Shown here piece after piece: positions 20,984-30,411 of a DNA stretch of 64,000 nucleotides. The stretch covers positions 372,001 to 436,000 of the forward strand of contig CALDSU010000008.1 of assembly GCA_937924525.1 (NCBI GenBank), written 5' to 3'. The translations under genes and the position numbers were made by a program. The stretch's first letter is position 1, and every line of letters begins with the position of its first letter. The DNA comes from an uncultured Bryobacteraceae bacterium (GTDB lineage Bacteria; Acidobacteriota; Terriglobia; Bryobacterales; Bryobacteraceae). The notes beneath the pieces were generated by a model. That model was not told the DNA's origin and did no database searches. It saw only the letters and a program-made list of their open reading frames with translations.

Positions 20984-22795
20984 ATGCAAAAGCAATTTCT
21001 GATTTTGGCCGGGTTGTTGGTGCTGCCGACACTGTCGGTAGCAGCCGGCAGCGCCGGCTTTGAGGCGATATCGTACTCCGAAGCGCGCCGCGAGGCCGAA
21101 GCGCTCAGCCACAACGAATCTCCCGCGTCGCTTTATATCTGGACGAATAAGGTTGTGTATTCGCCCGGCGACCCCCTAACTTTGCGGTGGACATCCAAGC
21201 CGAACAACGACCTGTATCCCTACACCTTGTTCGCCTACCGCCTCAATAACCAGACCGGAGCCAAGACTTACTTGCCGGGCAACAGCGCGGAAGTTACCGA
21301 TATTTTCGGCAACACCGCATCGCAGGGTTATCGCATTACCCGGCTTCCAGAGGCGAGCAAGCAAGTTCTGGTCGGATCTGGCGGCATTCTGGTTTCGTCG
21401 ACCGTGGCCGTGCCCAACGAGCCGGGGATGCACACGCTGGTGCTGGAATTGCGCGATTTCACCGCCACGCGGGTGATCAAGTCCGCTTATTACAAGATCA
21501 GCGTGGTGACTGAGTTCGTGAACGTGTCCGGCAATATCGAGTCCAGCGTGACGTGGGTAAATTCCAAGGCCTATCGCGTGACGGGCATCGTGTTCGTACG
21601 GAACAATGCGGTACTGACGATCGAACCGGGCACCGTGATCCTCGGCCAGCCTAGTGCTCCTCCCAATCCGTCGACCATCGTGATCACCCGTACCGGGCGC
21701 ATCGTCGCCAACGGCACCAAGAGCCGGCCGATCATCATGACGAGTTCGCGGGACGTCGGCCAGCGGGACCGCGGCGACTGGGGCGGTTTGATTCTTCTTG
21801 GCCGGGCGCGCATCAATGTGGGCGCCGAGGCGGTAATCGAAGGCCTGCCCGATTCGCCCGATTCGCGTTTCGGACCAGGTAGCGGCCAAGCCGATGAAAA
21901 TCATAACTGCGGTTCGTTGCGCTATGTGCGTGTCGAGTTCGCCGGCGCGGTTTTGGCCCCCGGCAGCGAGGTGAACGGCATCACTTGGGGAGGATGCGGC
22001 AAAGCCACCGTGTCGGAACACCTCCAGTCGCACTATGGCTTCGACGACGCCTTTGAGTGGTTCGGGGGAAACAACGACGGCAGGTACTTGGTCGCCTCCT
22101 TCGCACGCGATGACTATTTCGACTGGCAACTGGGCTGGACCGGCCGGCTCCAGTTCGGCGTCGCTGTCGCGAATGGCGACTTCGGCAACCGTGGCATCGA
22201 AGCGGATAACTTGTCAAACCCGCAGGACGCCCAGCCGATTTCGAACCCCACTCTCTACAACTTCTCCTTCATCGGGAATCCCCTCTCTATTGAGGAGGAT
22301 GTCAACGCAAACGCCGGCATCTGGCTGCGCCGCGGCACCGCCGGCACGCTGCGGAATGTGGTGGTTTTTGACTGGAACCAAACAGGAATCGAAATCCGCG
22401 ATACCGGCACGGTGAATCAGATTAACGCTGGAAACTTGCGGCTGGATGGTTTGCTCTTGTGGAACAACGGCCGCGACCGGCAGGGCGGCGCGGTGAACAC
22501 GCTCGAAGGTCAGGTTGGCTCGCCCAATACGCCCGCCGCGGTACTTGGCCCGCTCCGCACTTGGGTATCCGGTTCGCCCCGCATTTTCGTAGAGGACCCG
22601 AAGATGCGCCGGCCGCTCGAGTACTCGAATCCGGACTTTCGCCCTGGCCCGGGTTCGCCTCTGTGGAAGCCCGGCTGGGTGCAACCCCCTGATGATGGGT
22701 TCTTCGACCAGTCGGCGCGTTTCCTCGGCGCGTTTGGGGACGTCGACTGGACCGAGGAGTGGACTTCGTTCCACGTCGAGACGGAGCTCCGCTAA
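20984..22795 (+). CDS. secreted beta-helix-type surface protein associated with TonB receptor
   Basis: Signal peptide; VFVRNNAVLTIEPGTVILGQ, RGDWGGLILLGRARIN, HNCGSLRYVRVEFAG, HYGFDDAFEWFGG. Confidence 0.75.
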   Translation: MQKQFLILAGLLVLPTLSVAAGSAGFEAISYSEARREAEALSHNESPASLYIWTNKVVYSPGDPLTLRWTSKPNNDLYPYTLFAYRLNNQTGAKTYLPGNSAEVTDIFGNTASQGYRITRLPEASKQVLVGSGGILVSSTVAVPNEPGMHTLVLELRDFTATRVIKSAYYKISVVTEFVNVSGNIESSVTWVNSKAYRVTGIVFVRNNAVLTIEPGTVILGQPSAPPNPSTIVITRTGRIVANGTKSRPIIMTSSRDVGQRDRGDWGGLILLGRARINVGAEAVIEGLPDSPDSRFGPGSGQADENHNCGSLRYVRVEFAGAVLAPGSEVNGITWGGCGKATVSEHLQSHYGFDDAFEWFGGNNDGRYLVASFARDDYFDWQLGWTGRLQFGVAVANGDFGNRGIEADNLSNPQDAQPISNPTLYNFSFIGNPLSIEEDVNANAGIWLRRGTAGTLRNVVVFDWNQTGIEIRDTGTVNQINAGNLRLDGLLLWNNGRDRQGGAVNTLEGQVGSPNTPAAVLGPLRTWVSGSPRIFVEDPKMRRPLEYSNPDFRPGPGSPLWKPGWVQPPDDGFFDQSARFLGAFGDVDWTEEWTSFHVETELR

Positions 22796-22817
22796 GCGGA
22801 GAATAAACTCCTCTGTG

Positions 22818-22852
22818 GCCCGGGCTCCCGTCGAAGGGATCCCGGGCTTTTT
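22818..22852 (+). terminator. Rho-independent terminator
   Basis: GCCCGGGctccc...gggatCCCGGGC followed by TTTTT. Confidence 0.85.
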
Positions 22853-22960
22853 CATCTGTGCCCTCCACCAGCGATTTCTTTGCCCTCCTAGGCGTAGCAG
22901 CCGGAACGAGCCTGAACCGAGGTCCGAGGATTGCCGGATTCAAGCTATAAAGAGTAAGCG

Positions 22961-25660
22961 ATGTCTTCAGCTTGCGCAGTGCGCGCGGTGGTTTGCCTAG
23001 TAGTGCTGGGGCTTCTGTTGGCCGCCGCCGACTATCGAGGTCCTGCCGGCGATCGCGCCGCCCAAAGGCGCGCCGAAGGTACAAGCATCCTGCCCGGCGG
23101 CCGGTTGATCGCGCCCCATGGCGCGCAGTACGTCACTGGACCAGGTCCTTTCGGCTTGGCCGTGAGCCCGAGCGGCCGGCGCGCGGCCACTGCCAACAGC
23201 GGGCCGGACCGCTTCTCTGTTACCCTGCTCGACAAGCCCAAGGACCGGTTTCGCACGGTCCGCCATTTCGTCGCCGAGCGACGCAAACGCGGCGAAGCGC
23301 CTGGAGAGAACAGCGAGTGGCGAAGCGTGTTCATGGGCTTGGCTTTCTCCGACGACCGCACGTTGTATGCTTCTGACGGGAACTCGGGCCAGGTGCGCGT
23401 GCTGGATCCAGAGTCGGGCCAGACGCGCCGCGTTCTTGCGCTGGACGGGGAGTTTGGCGGGGTCGCCTATCGCGACAGCTACTCCGGTGACCTGGCGCTC
23501 GACGCGGAACGCGGCCGTCTCTACGTGGTCGACCAGGCTAATTTCCGCGCGGTCGCCTTGGATCTGCGCTCGGGCCGGGTGGTTTCTTCCCTGCGGCTGG
23601 GGCGCCTTCCGTTCGCGCTGGCCCTGTCGCCGGACAAACGCAAACTCTACGTCACCAATATCGGTATGTTCGAATACCAGGCGATCGAAGGCGCGGACCG
23701 CAAGCGCGCCCGCGAAACCGGCCTGCCGTTCGCCGCGTTTGGCTTCCCGTCTGCGGAATCGCTGAGCGGAACCACCGCGGAGACCGGCAGCGGCCGAACC
23801 GTCCGCGTGCCTGGCCTGGGCGATCCGAACGTGCAGGAATCCAATTCGCTCGCGATGGTCGACCTGTCCGGCGAGGAGATGAAGCTCGAGGGCTTCGTGC
23901 GCACGGGCCTCGCCTTTGGCCAGGACGGCGCGGCAGGCGGCAGTAGTCCCGCGGGCGTCGCGGTCACGGACCGTTATGTCTTCGTCTCGAACGGCCACAA
24001 CGACACGATCACCGTCCTCGATCGCGATTCCGGCAAGCGAGTGAGGGACGTGCCGATCCGCATTCCCGGTCTGGAGAAACTCCGCGGCGTACTGCCCATC
24101 GGCATGGCTTTTCACGCCACCAGTGGCTGGCTGCTGATCGCCGAAGCGGGCATCAACGCCGTCGGTGTGCTCGATACCCGCAAGATGGAGGTCGTCGGAC
24201 ATATCCCCGCCGGCTGGTTCCCTTCGCGCGTCGCGCTGGACGGCGACGACGTCTACGTCACCAACGTCCGCGGCAATGGAACCGGACCTAACATTCGCCC
24301 TCCGGATGAAGACTCTTTTGTGGGCGTGATCCGCCGCGGCAGCATCTCGGTCTACCCGCTGCCCGGCCCCGAGGAGTTGCCCAAGCTGACTGCCGCCGCG
24401 CTGGGCGCCGCCGGCTTCGCGCCCTTGCGCGAGCAGCCGGCGCCGCTGCCCGAACAGATTCGCCACGTGGTCATCATCGTGAAGGAGAACCGCACCTTTG
24501 ACGAAGTCTTCGGCGACCTGCGCGAAGCAGCCAACGGCAGGGTACGGGGATTTCCCGGGCTGGCGCGGTTCGGCGCGCGCGGTTTTGCCCGCGGCCGTGG
24601 CGAACGCTTCAGCCTCCAGGACGTCAACGTGACGCCGAATCACCGCAAGCTGGCCGAATTGTACGCTTTCAGCGACAATTTCTACGCCGACTCCGAGGTG
24701 AGCGTCGACGGGCACCATTGGGTTGTCGGCGCCTACCCGAATGCCTGGACCGAGACCACCTACCGCGCCGCCTACGCCGGCGAAAAGGACTTCCGCCTGC
24801 CGACGTCCGCGCCGGGCCGCCTGCTTTATCCGGGCAGCAACTCCTCGGTGCATCCGGAAGAACAACCAGAAGCCGGCGCCATCTGGCACCACCTGGAACG
24901 CCATGGCATCCCCTTTCGTAATTTCGGCGAGGGCTTCGAGTTGGCCGGGATAGACGAGGGCGTGGGGCTGAAACCCACCGGCGCGCGGTTCCTCACCAAC
25001 GTGCCGATGCCGGATCCGCTGTACCGCAACACGTCCCGCCGCTACCCGGGCTATAACATGAACATTCCGGACCAGTACCGCGCCACGCAGTTCATCGCGG
25101 AAATCGAAGAGTTGTATCGGGCGCCCGGCAAGCCTCTGCCGCGGCTGTTGTTTCTCCACCTGCCCAACGATCACATGGCGCGGGCGCGCCCGGAAGACGG
25201 TTATCCCTACGAGGAATCGTTCGTCGCCGACAACGACTACGCGCTGGGCCGCATCGTCGAATACCTGTCCCGCAGTCCCTGGTGGCGGCAGCTGGTCATC
25301 TTTATCACGGAAGACGATGCGCAAGGCGGGCGGGACCACATCGACTCGCACCGCACGGTGTTGCTGGTGGTGAGTCCGTGGACCAAGAAGAACTACGTTT
25401 CGCGCGTCAACACCAGTTTCCCGGGGCTGCTCAAGACCGCGTTCCGCATCCTGGGGTTGCCGCCGCTGAACTTGTTCGACGCGGCCGCGACGGACCTGAG
25501 CGATTGCTTCACGGACGAGCCCGACTTCACGCCCTACACCGTGCAGCCCATCGACCCCCGGCTCTTCGTTCCAGGCAAGGCTCGCGAGCCCATGGATCCC
25601 AAGCCCAGCCCCCGCATGGACGATCCGGCCGTGCTGCGCGACCAGCACCGCCGGCAGTAA
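22961..25660 (+). CDS. bifunctional YncE-like beta-propeller / alkaline phosphatase (phosphoesterase) family protein
   Basis: GPFGLAVSPSGRRAATANSG propeller repeats; HVVIIVKENRTFDEVFGDL, DNFYADSEVSVDGHHW, FLHLPNDHM, VIFITEDDAQGGRDHIDSHR. Confidence 0.9.
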   Translation: MSSACAVRAVVCLVVLGLLLAAADYRGPAGDRAAQRRAEGTSILPGGRLIAPHGAQYVTGPGPFGLAVSPSGRRAATANSGPDRFSVTLLDKPKDRFRTVRHFVAERRKRGEAPGENSEWRSVFMGLAFSDDRTLYASDGNSGQVRVLDPESGQTRRVLALDGEFGGVAYRDSYSGDLALDAERGRLYVVDQANFRAVALDLRSGRVVSSLRLGRLPFALALSPDKRKLYVTNIGMFEYQAIEGADRKRARETGLPFAAFGFPSAESLSGTTAETGSGRTVRVPGLGDPNVQESNSLAMVDLSGEEMKLEGFVRTGLAFGQDGAAGGSSPAGVAVTDRYVFVSNGHNDTITVLDRDSGKRVRDVPIRIPGLEKLRGVLPIGMAFHATSGWLLIAEAGINAVGVLDTRKMEVVGHIPAGWFPSRVALDGDDVYVTNVRGNGTGPNIRPPDEDSFVGVIRRGSISVYPLPGPEELPKLTAAALGAAGFAPLREQPAPLPEQIRHVVIIVKENRTFDEVFGDLREAANGRVRGFPGLARFGARGFARGRGERFSLQDVNVTPNHRKLAELYAFSDNFYADSEVSVDGHHWVVGAYPNAWTETTYRAAYAGEKDFRLPTSAPGRLLYPGSNSSVHPEEQPEAGAIWHHLERHGIPFRNFGEGFELAGIDEGVGLKPTGARFLTNVPMPDPLYRNTSRRYPGYNMNIPDQYRATQFIAEIEELYRAPGKPLPRLLFLHLPNDHMARARPEDGYPYEESFVADNDYALGRIVEYLSRSPWWRQLVIFITEDDAQGGRDHIDSHRTVLLVVSPWTKKNYVSRVNTSFPGLLKTAFRILGLPPLNLFDAAATDLSDCFTDEPDFTPYTVQPIDPRLFVPGKAREPMDPKPSPRMDDPAVLRDQHRRQ

Positions 25661-25688
25661 GCGGAGCCAGCACGCTCCGGCCGCGCAT

Positions 25689-26612
25689 CTAGCGCGGAAG
25701 CCCGGCGATCTCCGTGCGCAGCGTATACAGTGTCTTGCCCGCCGTGACATAGAGCGTCTTCATGTCGGGCCCGCCAAAAGCGCAATTCGTGAGGGTGTCT
25801 TCGGGAATCGGGATAAACTTCAAGAGCTTGCCCTGCGGCGAGATCACATGGATTCCGCACTTGGTATCCAGCGTTTCATGGGTGCCGCGCCGCCGGTGCA
25901 ATCCCGCGGCGGCGTACAGGTTCCCCTCCCGGTCGATGCTCATCCCGTCGGCGCTGCGGCCCGGGTAGAAGTTGAAGTGGACGCGCTGGTTGCGCACCGT
26001 GCCGTCGGGCAGCAAATCGAAGGCGCGAATCATGCGCGCGCCTCCTTCGGCGGGGTTGGCCTCCACCAGGTACAGTACCCGGTCGTCCGGCGAGATCTGG
26101 ATGCCGTTGGGCCGCTCGATCTCCGGGCGGCTCAGGATGCGGGCCACCCGGCCCGGGCCATCGATGCGGTACACGGCGCCGCCGGGCAGGTCGGTGAAAT
26201 AGATCCTGCCGCGGCCGTCCAGCGTAACGTCGTTCGGCCCTTCGAACCGCTGACCTTCGCAGTGGTCCGCCAGCACCTCGATCTTCCCGGTGGCCAGGTC
26301 GGTGCGGGTCACGCGCGGTTTGCCGCGGATGGCCAGGCCGGGCTGGCGAAAACTGGCGCCCTCGCAGGCGATCAGCCGGTTCTGGGCATCCACCACCAGC
26401 CCATTCGCCACATTGCTGTTCTCCCGGTACACGGAGAGGACGCCCTCGCGCGAAAGCTTCAGGATACGCTGCCAGATCGTTTCGGTGAAGTACACATTGC
26501 CGTCGCGGTCGACGGCAGGGCCTTCGGTGAACGCCACCGTGGCGGCCACTTCCGGTTCCTGCGGGAACGCCGGCGCCAGGCCCAGACAGAGAAACAGGAG
26601 TGCGCGTTTCAT
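25689..26612 (-). CDS. SMP-30/gluconolactonase/LRE family protein
   Basis: TEGPAVDRDGNVYFTETIWQRIL, FEGPNDVTLDGRGRIYFTDLPGGAVYRID, ADGMSIDREGNLYAA; signal peptide MKRALLFLCLGLAPAFPQ. Confidence 0.9.
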   Translation of the reverse strand: MKRALLFLCLGLAPAFPQEPEVAATVAFTEGPAVDRDGNVYFTETIWQRILKLSREGVLSVYRENSNVANGLVVDAQNRLIACEGASFRQPGLAIRGKPRVTRTDLATGKIEVLADHCEGQRFEGPNDVTLDGRGRIYFTDLPGGAVYRIDGPGRVARILSRPEIERPNGIQISPDDRVLYLVEANPAEGGARMIRAFDLLPDGTVRNQRVHFNFYPGRSADGMSIDREGNLYAAAGLHRRRGTHETLDTKCGIHVISPQGKLLKFIPIPEDTLTNCAFGGPDMKTLYVTAGKTLYTLRTEIAGLPR

Positions 26613-26629
26613 GCCTCGATTGTCGCGCA

Positions 26630-27056
26630 CGCCGCCGGCGGAGCACGACCTTGCCGGGCTTCTTCTCCGCGACCACTCCGGCTACGCCGCGGCGTTGCCA
26701 ATCCTCCCGGTCCGCCTCCTGCCGCTGCCGGATCGCGGCGGCGGGCATCACCACCACGCGGCGCGCCTCGCGCGCGCCGGGGACGAACGTCACCAACACC
26801 CGGTCGCCGGCCTGAATTTCGGAGAAGCGCACGGGCGGCGCGTCTTTCAAGCTCCGCTGGCCGGGGGTACCCGCTGCGGCACGGCATCCGCGCCGGTTGG
26901 CACGGTCATCGTTGCTCCGTGATCGGATCGAATCGCGAGTTCGCCCGCTTCCGCCCGTGCAGCGATCACCGTTCCAGTCACAGACGGTGTCTGCGCCCCG
27001 GCCAGCGCGGCGGCCAGCCACGCCAGGCCGGCCAGGATTCGCCCCCTTCTCTTCAC
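26630..27056 (-). pseudogene. frameshifted and 3'-truncated DUF5666-like secreted protein
   Basis: Frame 1 (stop 26847) MKRRGRILAGLAWLAAALAGAQTPSVTGTVIAARAEAGELAIRSDHGATMTVPTGADAVPQRVPP; continues in another frame as GQRSLKDAPPVRFSEIQAGDRVLVTFVPGAREARRVVVMPAAAIRQRQEADREDWQRRGVAGVV; breakpoint in G run 26863-26867. Confidence 0.75.
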
Positions 27057-27158
27057 ACCGGTGAAGACGACCGCTCTTCTGTTAACCGGCGGAAGTGGGG
27101 GAGAAACGCGGACCGCGAAGAAACCGCATCAAGGCACGAGCGGCGAGCGCGGTGCGCG

Positions 27159-28535
27159 TCAGACGCTTTCGCCGTACCGTTCCAGGAAGCGCGTCACGGT
27201 CCGAATCCCGTTGAAGAAGTTCTCGATCCGGTATTTTTCGTTGGGGGAATGGAGACCGTCGTCCGGCAAGCCAAAGCCCATGAGCACCGTGGGAATGCCA
27301 AGGTGGCTGGATACGTCGCCGACGATCGGGATCGAGCCGCCGGAACGGATGAACACCGCAGGCTGCCCGAAGACGTCGTGGAACGCCTGGGAGGCCACGC
27401 GGATGGCGGGATGATCCGGATTCACCATCGTCGCCGGACTGGAGATCAGCACGCGGACTTCGGTGTGAATGCCCTCGGGGGTATGCTCCGCGATGAACTG
27501 GCGGAACGCCGAGATGATCTGCTGCGGGTCCTGCCGGGGAACCAGGCGCAGGCTGACCTTGGCGGTCGCCTTGGAAGGAATCACCGTCTTGGCGCCCTGC
27601 CCGGCGAACCCGCCCGCGAGGCCGTGGACCTCGAACGTCGGCCGCGCCCAAAGCCGTTCCAGCACCGAATAGCCTGGTTCGCCCGCCAGGCCAAAGGAAC
27701 CGACCTCCTCCTTGAGGAAGCGCTGTTCGCAGAACGGCAGGCGGTCCCAACTGGCCTTTTCCTCCGGCGCCGGCGCTTCGACCCCCTCGTAGATGCCCGG
27801 AATCCGGATGCTGCCATCCCCATTCTTCGCCTTGGCCAGCATTTCCATCAGCGCAAAGACGGGATTCGGCGCCACCCCGCCGAACAAACCGCTGTGCAGA
27901 TCGCGCCGGGGGCCGATGGCTTCCACCTCCAGATACACCAAGCCGCGCAAACCAATGCACAGCGTCGGGATGCCATCGGCGTACAGCGGCGTGTCGGAAA
28001 CCAGCGCCACGTCCGCCTTCAACTGCTGGGCGTTGGCGGCGATATAGCGGCGGACGGACAGGCTGCCCACCTCCTCCTCGCCCTCGATCAGGAACCGCAC
28101 GTTGACGGGCAGACGGCCGTGGATCGCCCGCAGCGTCTCCACCGCCTTGATGTGCATGAAGAACTGTCCCTTATCGTCGGCGGCGCCCCGGGCGTACAGG
28201 TTGCCGTTGCGCACGGTGGGCTCGAAGGGCGGCGACTCCCATTGATCCAGCGGATCGGGCGGCTGCACGTCGTAGTGGCCATAGCAAAGCACGGTGGGCC
28301 GGCCCGGCGCGTGCAGCCACTCGGCATACACCAGGGGATGCCGTCCGGTGGGAATGATGTCCACGTTCTCCAAGCCGGCCGCCTTCAAGCTCTCGGCAGT
28401 GAATGCGGCCGCCCGTTCGATATCGGCCCGGTGCTCCGGCGCGACGCTGATGCTCGGAATGCGCAGGAACTCTTTCAGTTCGTCGAGAAACCGGTCCTGA
28501 TGCGCCTGTACGTAGGCGTCGGTGGCTTGGGGCAT
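27159..28535 (-). CDS. M20 family dipeptidase
   Basis: FLRIPSISVAPEH, TVLCYGHYDVQPPDPLDQWESPPFEPTVRNGNLYARGAADDKGQ, FLIEGEEEVGS. Confidence 0.95.
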   Translation of the reverse strand: MPQATDAYVQAHQDRFLDELKEFLRIPSISVAPEHRADIERAAAFTAESLKAAGLENVDIIPTGRHPLVYAEWLHAPGRPTVLCYGHYDVQPPDPLDQWESPPFEPTVRNGNLYARGAADDKGQFFMHIKAVETLRAIHGRLPVNVRFLIEGEEEVGSLSVRRYIAANAQQLKADVALVSDTPLYADGIPTLCIGLRGLVYLEVEAIGPRRDLHSGLFGGVAPNPVFALMEMLAKAKNGDGSIRIPGIYEGVEAPAPEEKASWDRLPFCEQRFLKEEVGSFGLAGEPGYSVLERLWARPTFEVHGLAGGFAGQGAKTVIPSKATAKVSLRLVPRQDPQQIISAFRQFIAEHTPEGIHTEVRVLISSPATMVNPDHPAIRVASQAFHDVFGQPAVFIRSGGSIPIVGDVSSHLGIPTVLMGFGLPDDGLHSPNEKYRIENFFNGIRTVTRFLERYGESV

Positions 28536-28559
28536 GAGGGAATCTTAAAGTGTAGCGAA

Positions 28560-29201
28560 CTAGTGGCACCCTAAACAAGTAAATTGGCGGCCGTGGCAGA
28601 CGGCGCAACTCGCTTTGTCCAACGCGGCGTCGCGCCTCGAGTGCTCGTCCAGGTAGTGCGGCGTGTGGCTGGCGGGCTTCAGTGGGGTGGACCGGTCGTG
28701 ACACGTCTCGCAACTGAACGGCGGGTCGATCTTGTCGTGACAGACCAGGCAGTCGGCCATGCGGGGGAAGTTTTCCGCGGTCACGCGGACCGAGTTTTGC
28801 AGGCCGCGATGGCAAGCGGCGCAGGCATTGCTTCCGGCGGTCTGCAACTGTTCAAGCAGCGCGCCGGGCGGCGATAGGTACCGGCCGGACTCGACGGCCG
28901 CGCGCAGCCACGGCGCCACGCTTCCCAGCGCCGCATGTTGCCGGTGCGAGAACCGGTGTACCAGCGTGCGGCGTGGTTTCTTGATCGCGACTTCGGCGTG
29001 GCAGTCCCGGCATGCGCGCGGGGGCGGAAGCAGGTTGTCTTCCGCGCGCGCGCTGTCGGCGGCGGCGGGGTGGCAAGCCACGCAGGTCAGCTCGAGGCGG
29101 AGGTGCGCCTGATGCGAGAACGGGCGCGGTTGCGCGCTCAGCCCCGGCAACAGGCTCAGCGCCAGGAGGGGGACGAGTTGGTGCCGCGCCACGCCGGTCA
29201 C
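28560..29201 (-). CDS. multiheme c-type cytochrome (7 CXXCH)
   Basis: CVACH, CRDCH, CAACH, CLVCH, CETCH, CAVCH, CLGCH (last at extreme C-terminus); PFSHQAHL / RFSHRQH ligand motifs; signal peptide. Confidence 0.93.
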   Translation of the reverse strand: MTGVARHQLVPLLALSLLPGLSAQPRPFSHQAHLRLELTCVACHPAAADSARAEDNLLPPPRACRDCHAEVAIKKPRRTLVHRFSHRQHAALGSVAPWLRAAVESGRYLSPPGALLEQLQTAGSNACAACHRGLQNSVRVTAENFPRMADCLVCHDKIDPPFSCETCHDRSTPLKPASHTPHYLDEHSRRDAALDKASCAVCHGRQFTCLGCH

Positions 29202-30355
29202 TTGCCGCGATAGGCGACACGCCAGATGGTGCCGTTACCGTCTTCTGAAACCAGCAAACTGCCGTCACGCATTTCCAGCAGGCCCACCGGCCGCCCCCAC
29301 ACTTCCTGTCTGTCCGGACCGAGCATCCAACCGGTGAGGAACTCGCGGGGCTCGCCCGCCGGCTTGCCGTTTTTGAACGGTACGAACGCGACGGACTGGC
29401 CCACCCGCCGGGATCGGTTCCAGGAGCCGTGCCAGGCCAGAAACGCGCCGCCCTGGTAATCCTTGGGGAACTGCGTTCCGCTGTAGAACAGGAAGTCGAG
29501 GACCGCCACGTGCGCGCCGAGCAGCACATCCGGCGTCAGCGTCTTCGCCACCAGGTCCGGCCTTTCGCTGCGGCGCGGGTCCGCGTTCGGGCCGAGGTAG
29601 GCGTAGGGCCAGCCATAGAATCCGCCCTGCCGGATGGACGTGAGAAAATCGGGAACCAGGTCGTCGCCCAGCGCGTCCCGCTCCTGGATGGCAGCCCACA
29701 GCACGCCGGTGACCGGATTCCACCGGAGGGCGGTGGGGTTGCGGGCGCCCGCCGCGAAGATCTCGTGTCCGGAGCCGTCCGGATTGAAGCGATTGATCGC
29801 CGCGCGCATCTCCGGCTCCCCGTGGTCGACGTTCGAGCCCGAACCGATGCCCACGTACATCTTTTTGCCGGCGGGATCGAACAGCAGGCTGCGCGTCCAG
29901 TGGCCCTTGCCGAAATCCTTCATGCTGACGACTTCCTCGCCCGGCGTGGCTGCCTTCCGCGCGGCCCGATCATACCGGTAGCGCTTCACGGAGGTCGTCT
30001 CGGCCACGTAGAGCCATTCCTGATGAAAAGCCATGCCGTACGGCCGGTCCAGGTTCTCGAGCAGCGGCCGGCGCTCGGGCTCCAACAGGTACACGATGCC
30101 GGCGCGGCTGTCGGACAGCAAAATCTCGCCGGACGGGCCGTAGATCATCAGCCGCGGCTGGGCGAATCCGCTGGCGTACGGTTCCACCGTGAATCCCGCG
30201 GGAACCGAAAGCCGCGCCCCGGCGGGAGCCGCGATCACCCGCGGCCGGTTGTTAACCGAAGGCGTGTGATACGGCTTCGGCAACCGGATCTCGGCGGCAA
30301 GGGCGGCGGCTGCCGGAAGCGCCGCCAGGAGTGACAACAAGGCAACAGAACGCAT
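29198..30355 (-). CDS. sorbosone dehydrogenase-like / PQQ-dependent sugar dehydrogenase
   Basis: LSVPAGFTVEPYASGFAQPRLMIYGPSGEILLSDS, YVAETTSVKRYRY, GSGSNVDHGEPEMRAAINRFNPDGSGHEIFAAGARNPTALRWNPVTG, GGAFLAWHGSWNR. Confidence 0.9.
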   Translation of the reverse strand: MRSVALLSLLAALPAAAALAAEIRLPKPYHTPSVNNRPRVIAAPAGARLSVPAGFTVEPYASGFAQPRLMIYGPSGEILLSDSRAGIVYLLEPERRPLLENLDRPYGMAFHQEWLYVAETTSVKRYRYDRAARKAATPGEEVVSMKDFGKGHWTRSLLFDPAGKKMYVGIGSGSNVDHGEPEMRAAINRFNPDGSGHEIFAAGARNPTALRWNPVTGVLWAAIQERDALGDDLVPDFLTSIRQGGFYGWPYAYLGPNADPRRSERPDLVAKTLTPDVLLGAHVAVLDFLFYSGTQFPKDYQGGAFLAWHGSWNRSRRVGQSVAFVPFKNGKPAGEPREFLTGWMLGPDRQEVWGRPVGLLEMRDGSLLVSEDGNGTIWRVAYRGK

Positions 30356-30411
30356 GTTGTTCCAGTGTAGTACGGCGGGCAGGGCCACCCTTCGGGCTGG
30401 AAGGCTGCGCG

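Noticed and set aside
22997-25750. 917-aa antisense ORF across the YncE/phosphatase gene
   Set aside because: Low-complexity Arg/Ala/Gly/His-rich translation without domain motifs; arises from high-GC3 codon bias opposite a clear gene.
25848-28574. 908-aa plus-strand ORF opposite gluconolactonase and M20 genes
   Set aside because: Antisense to two convincing enzymes; composition artefact.
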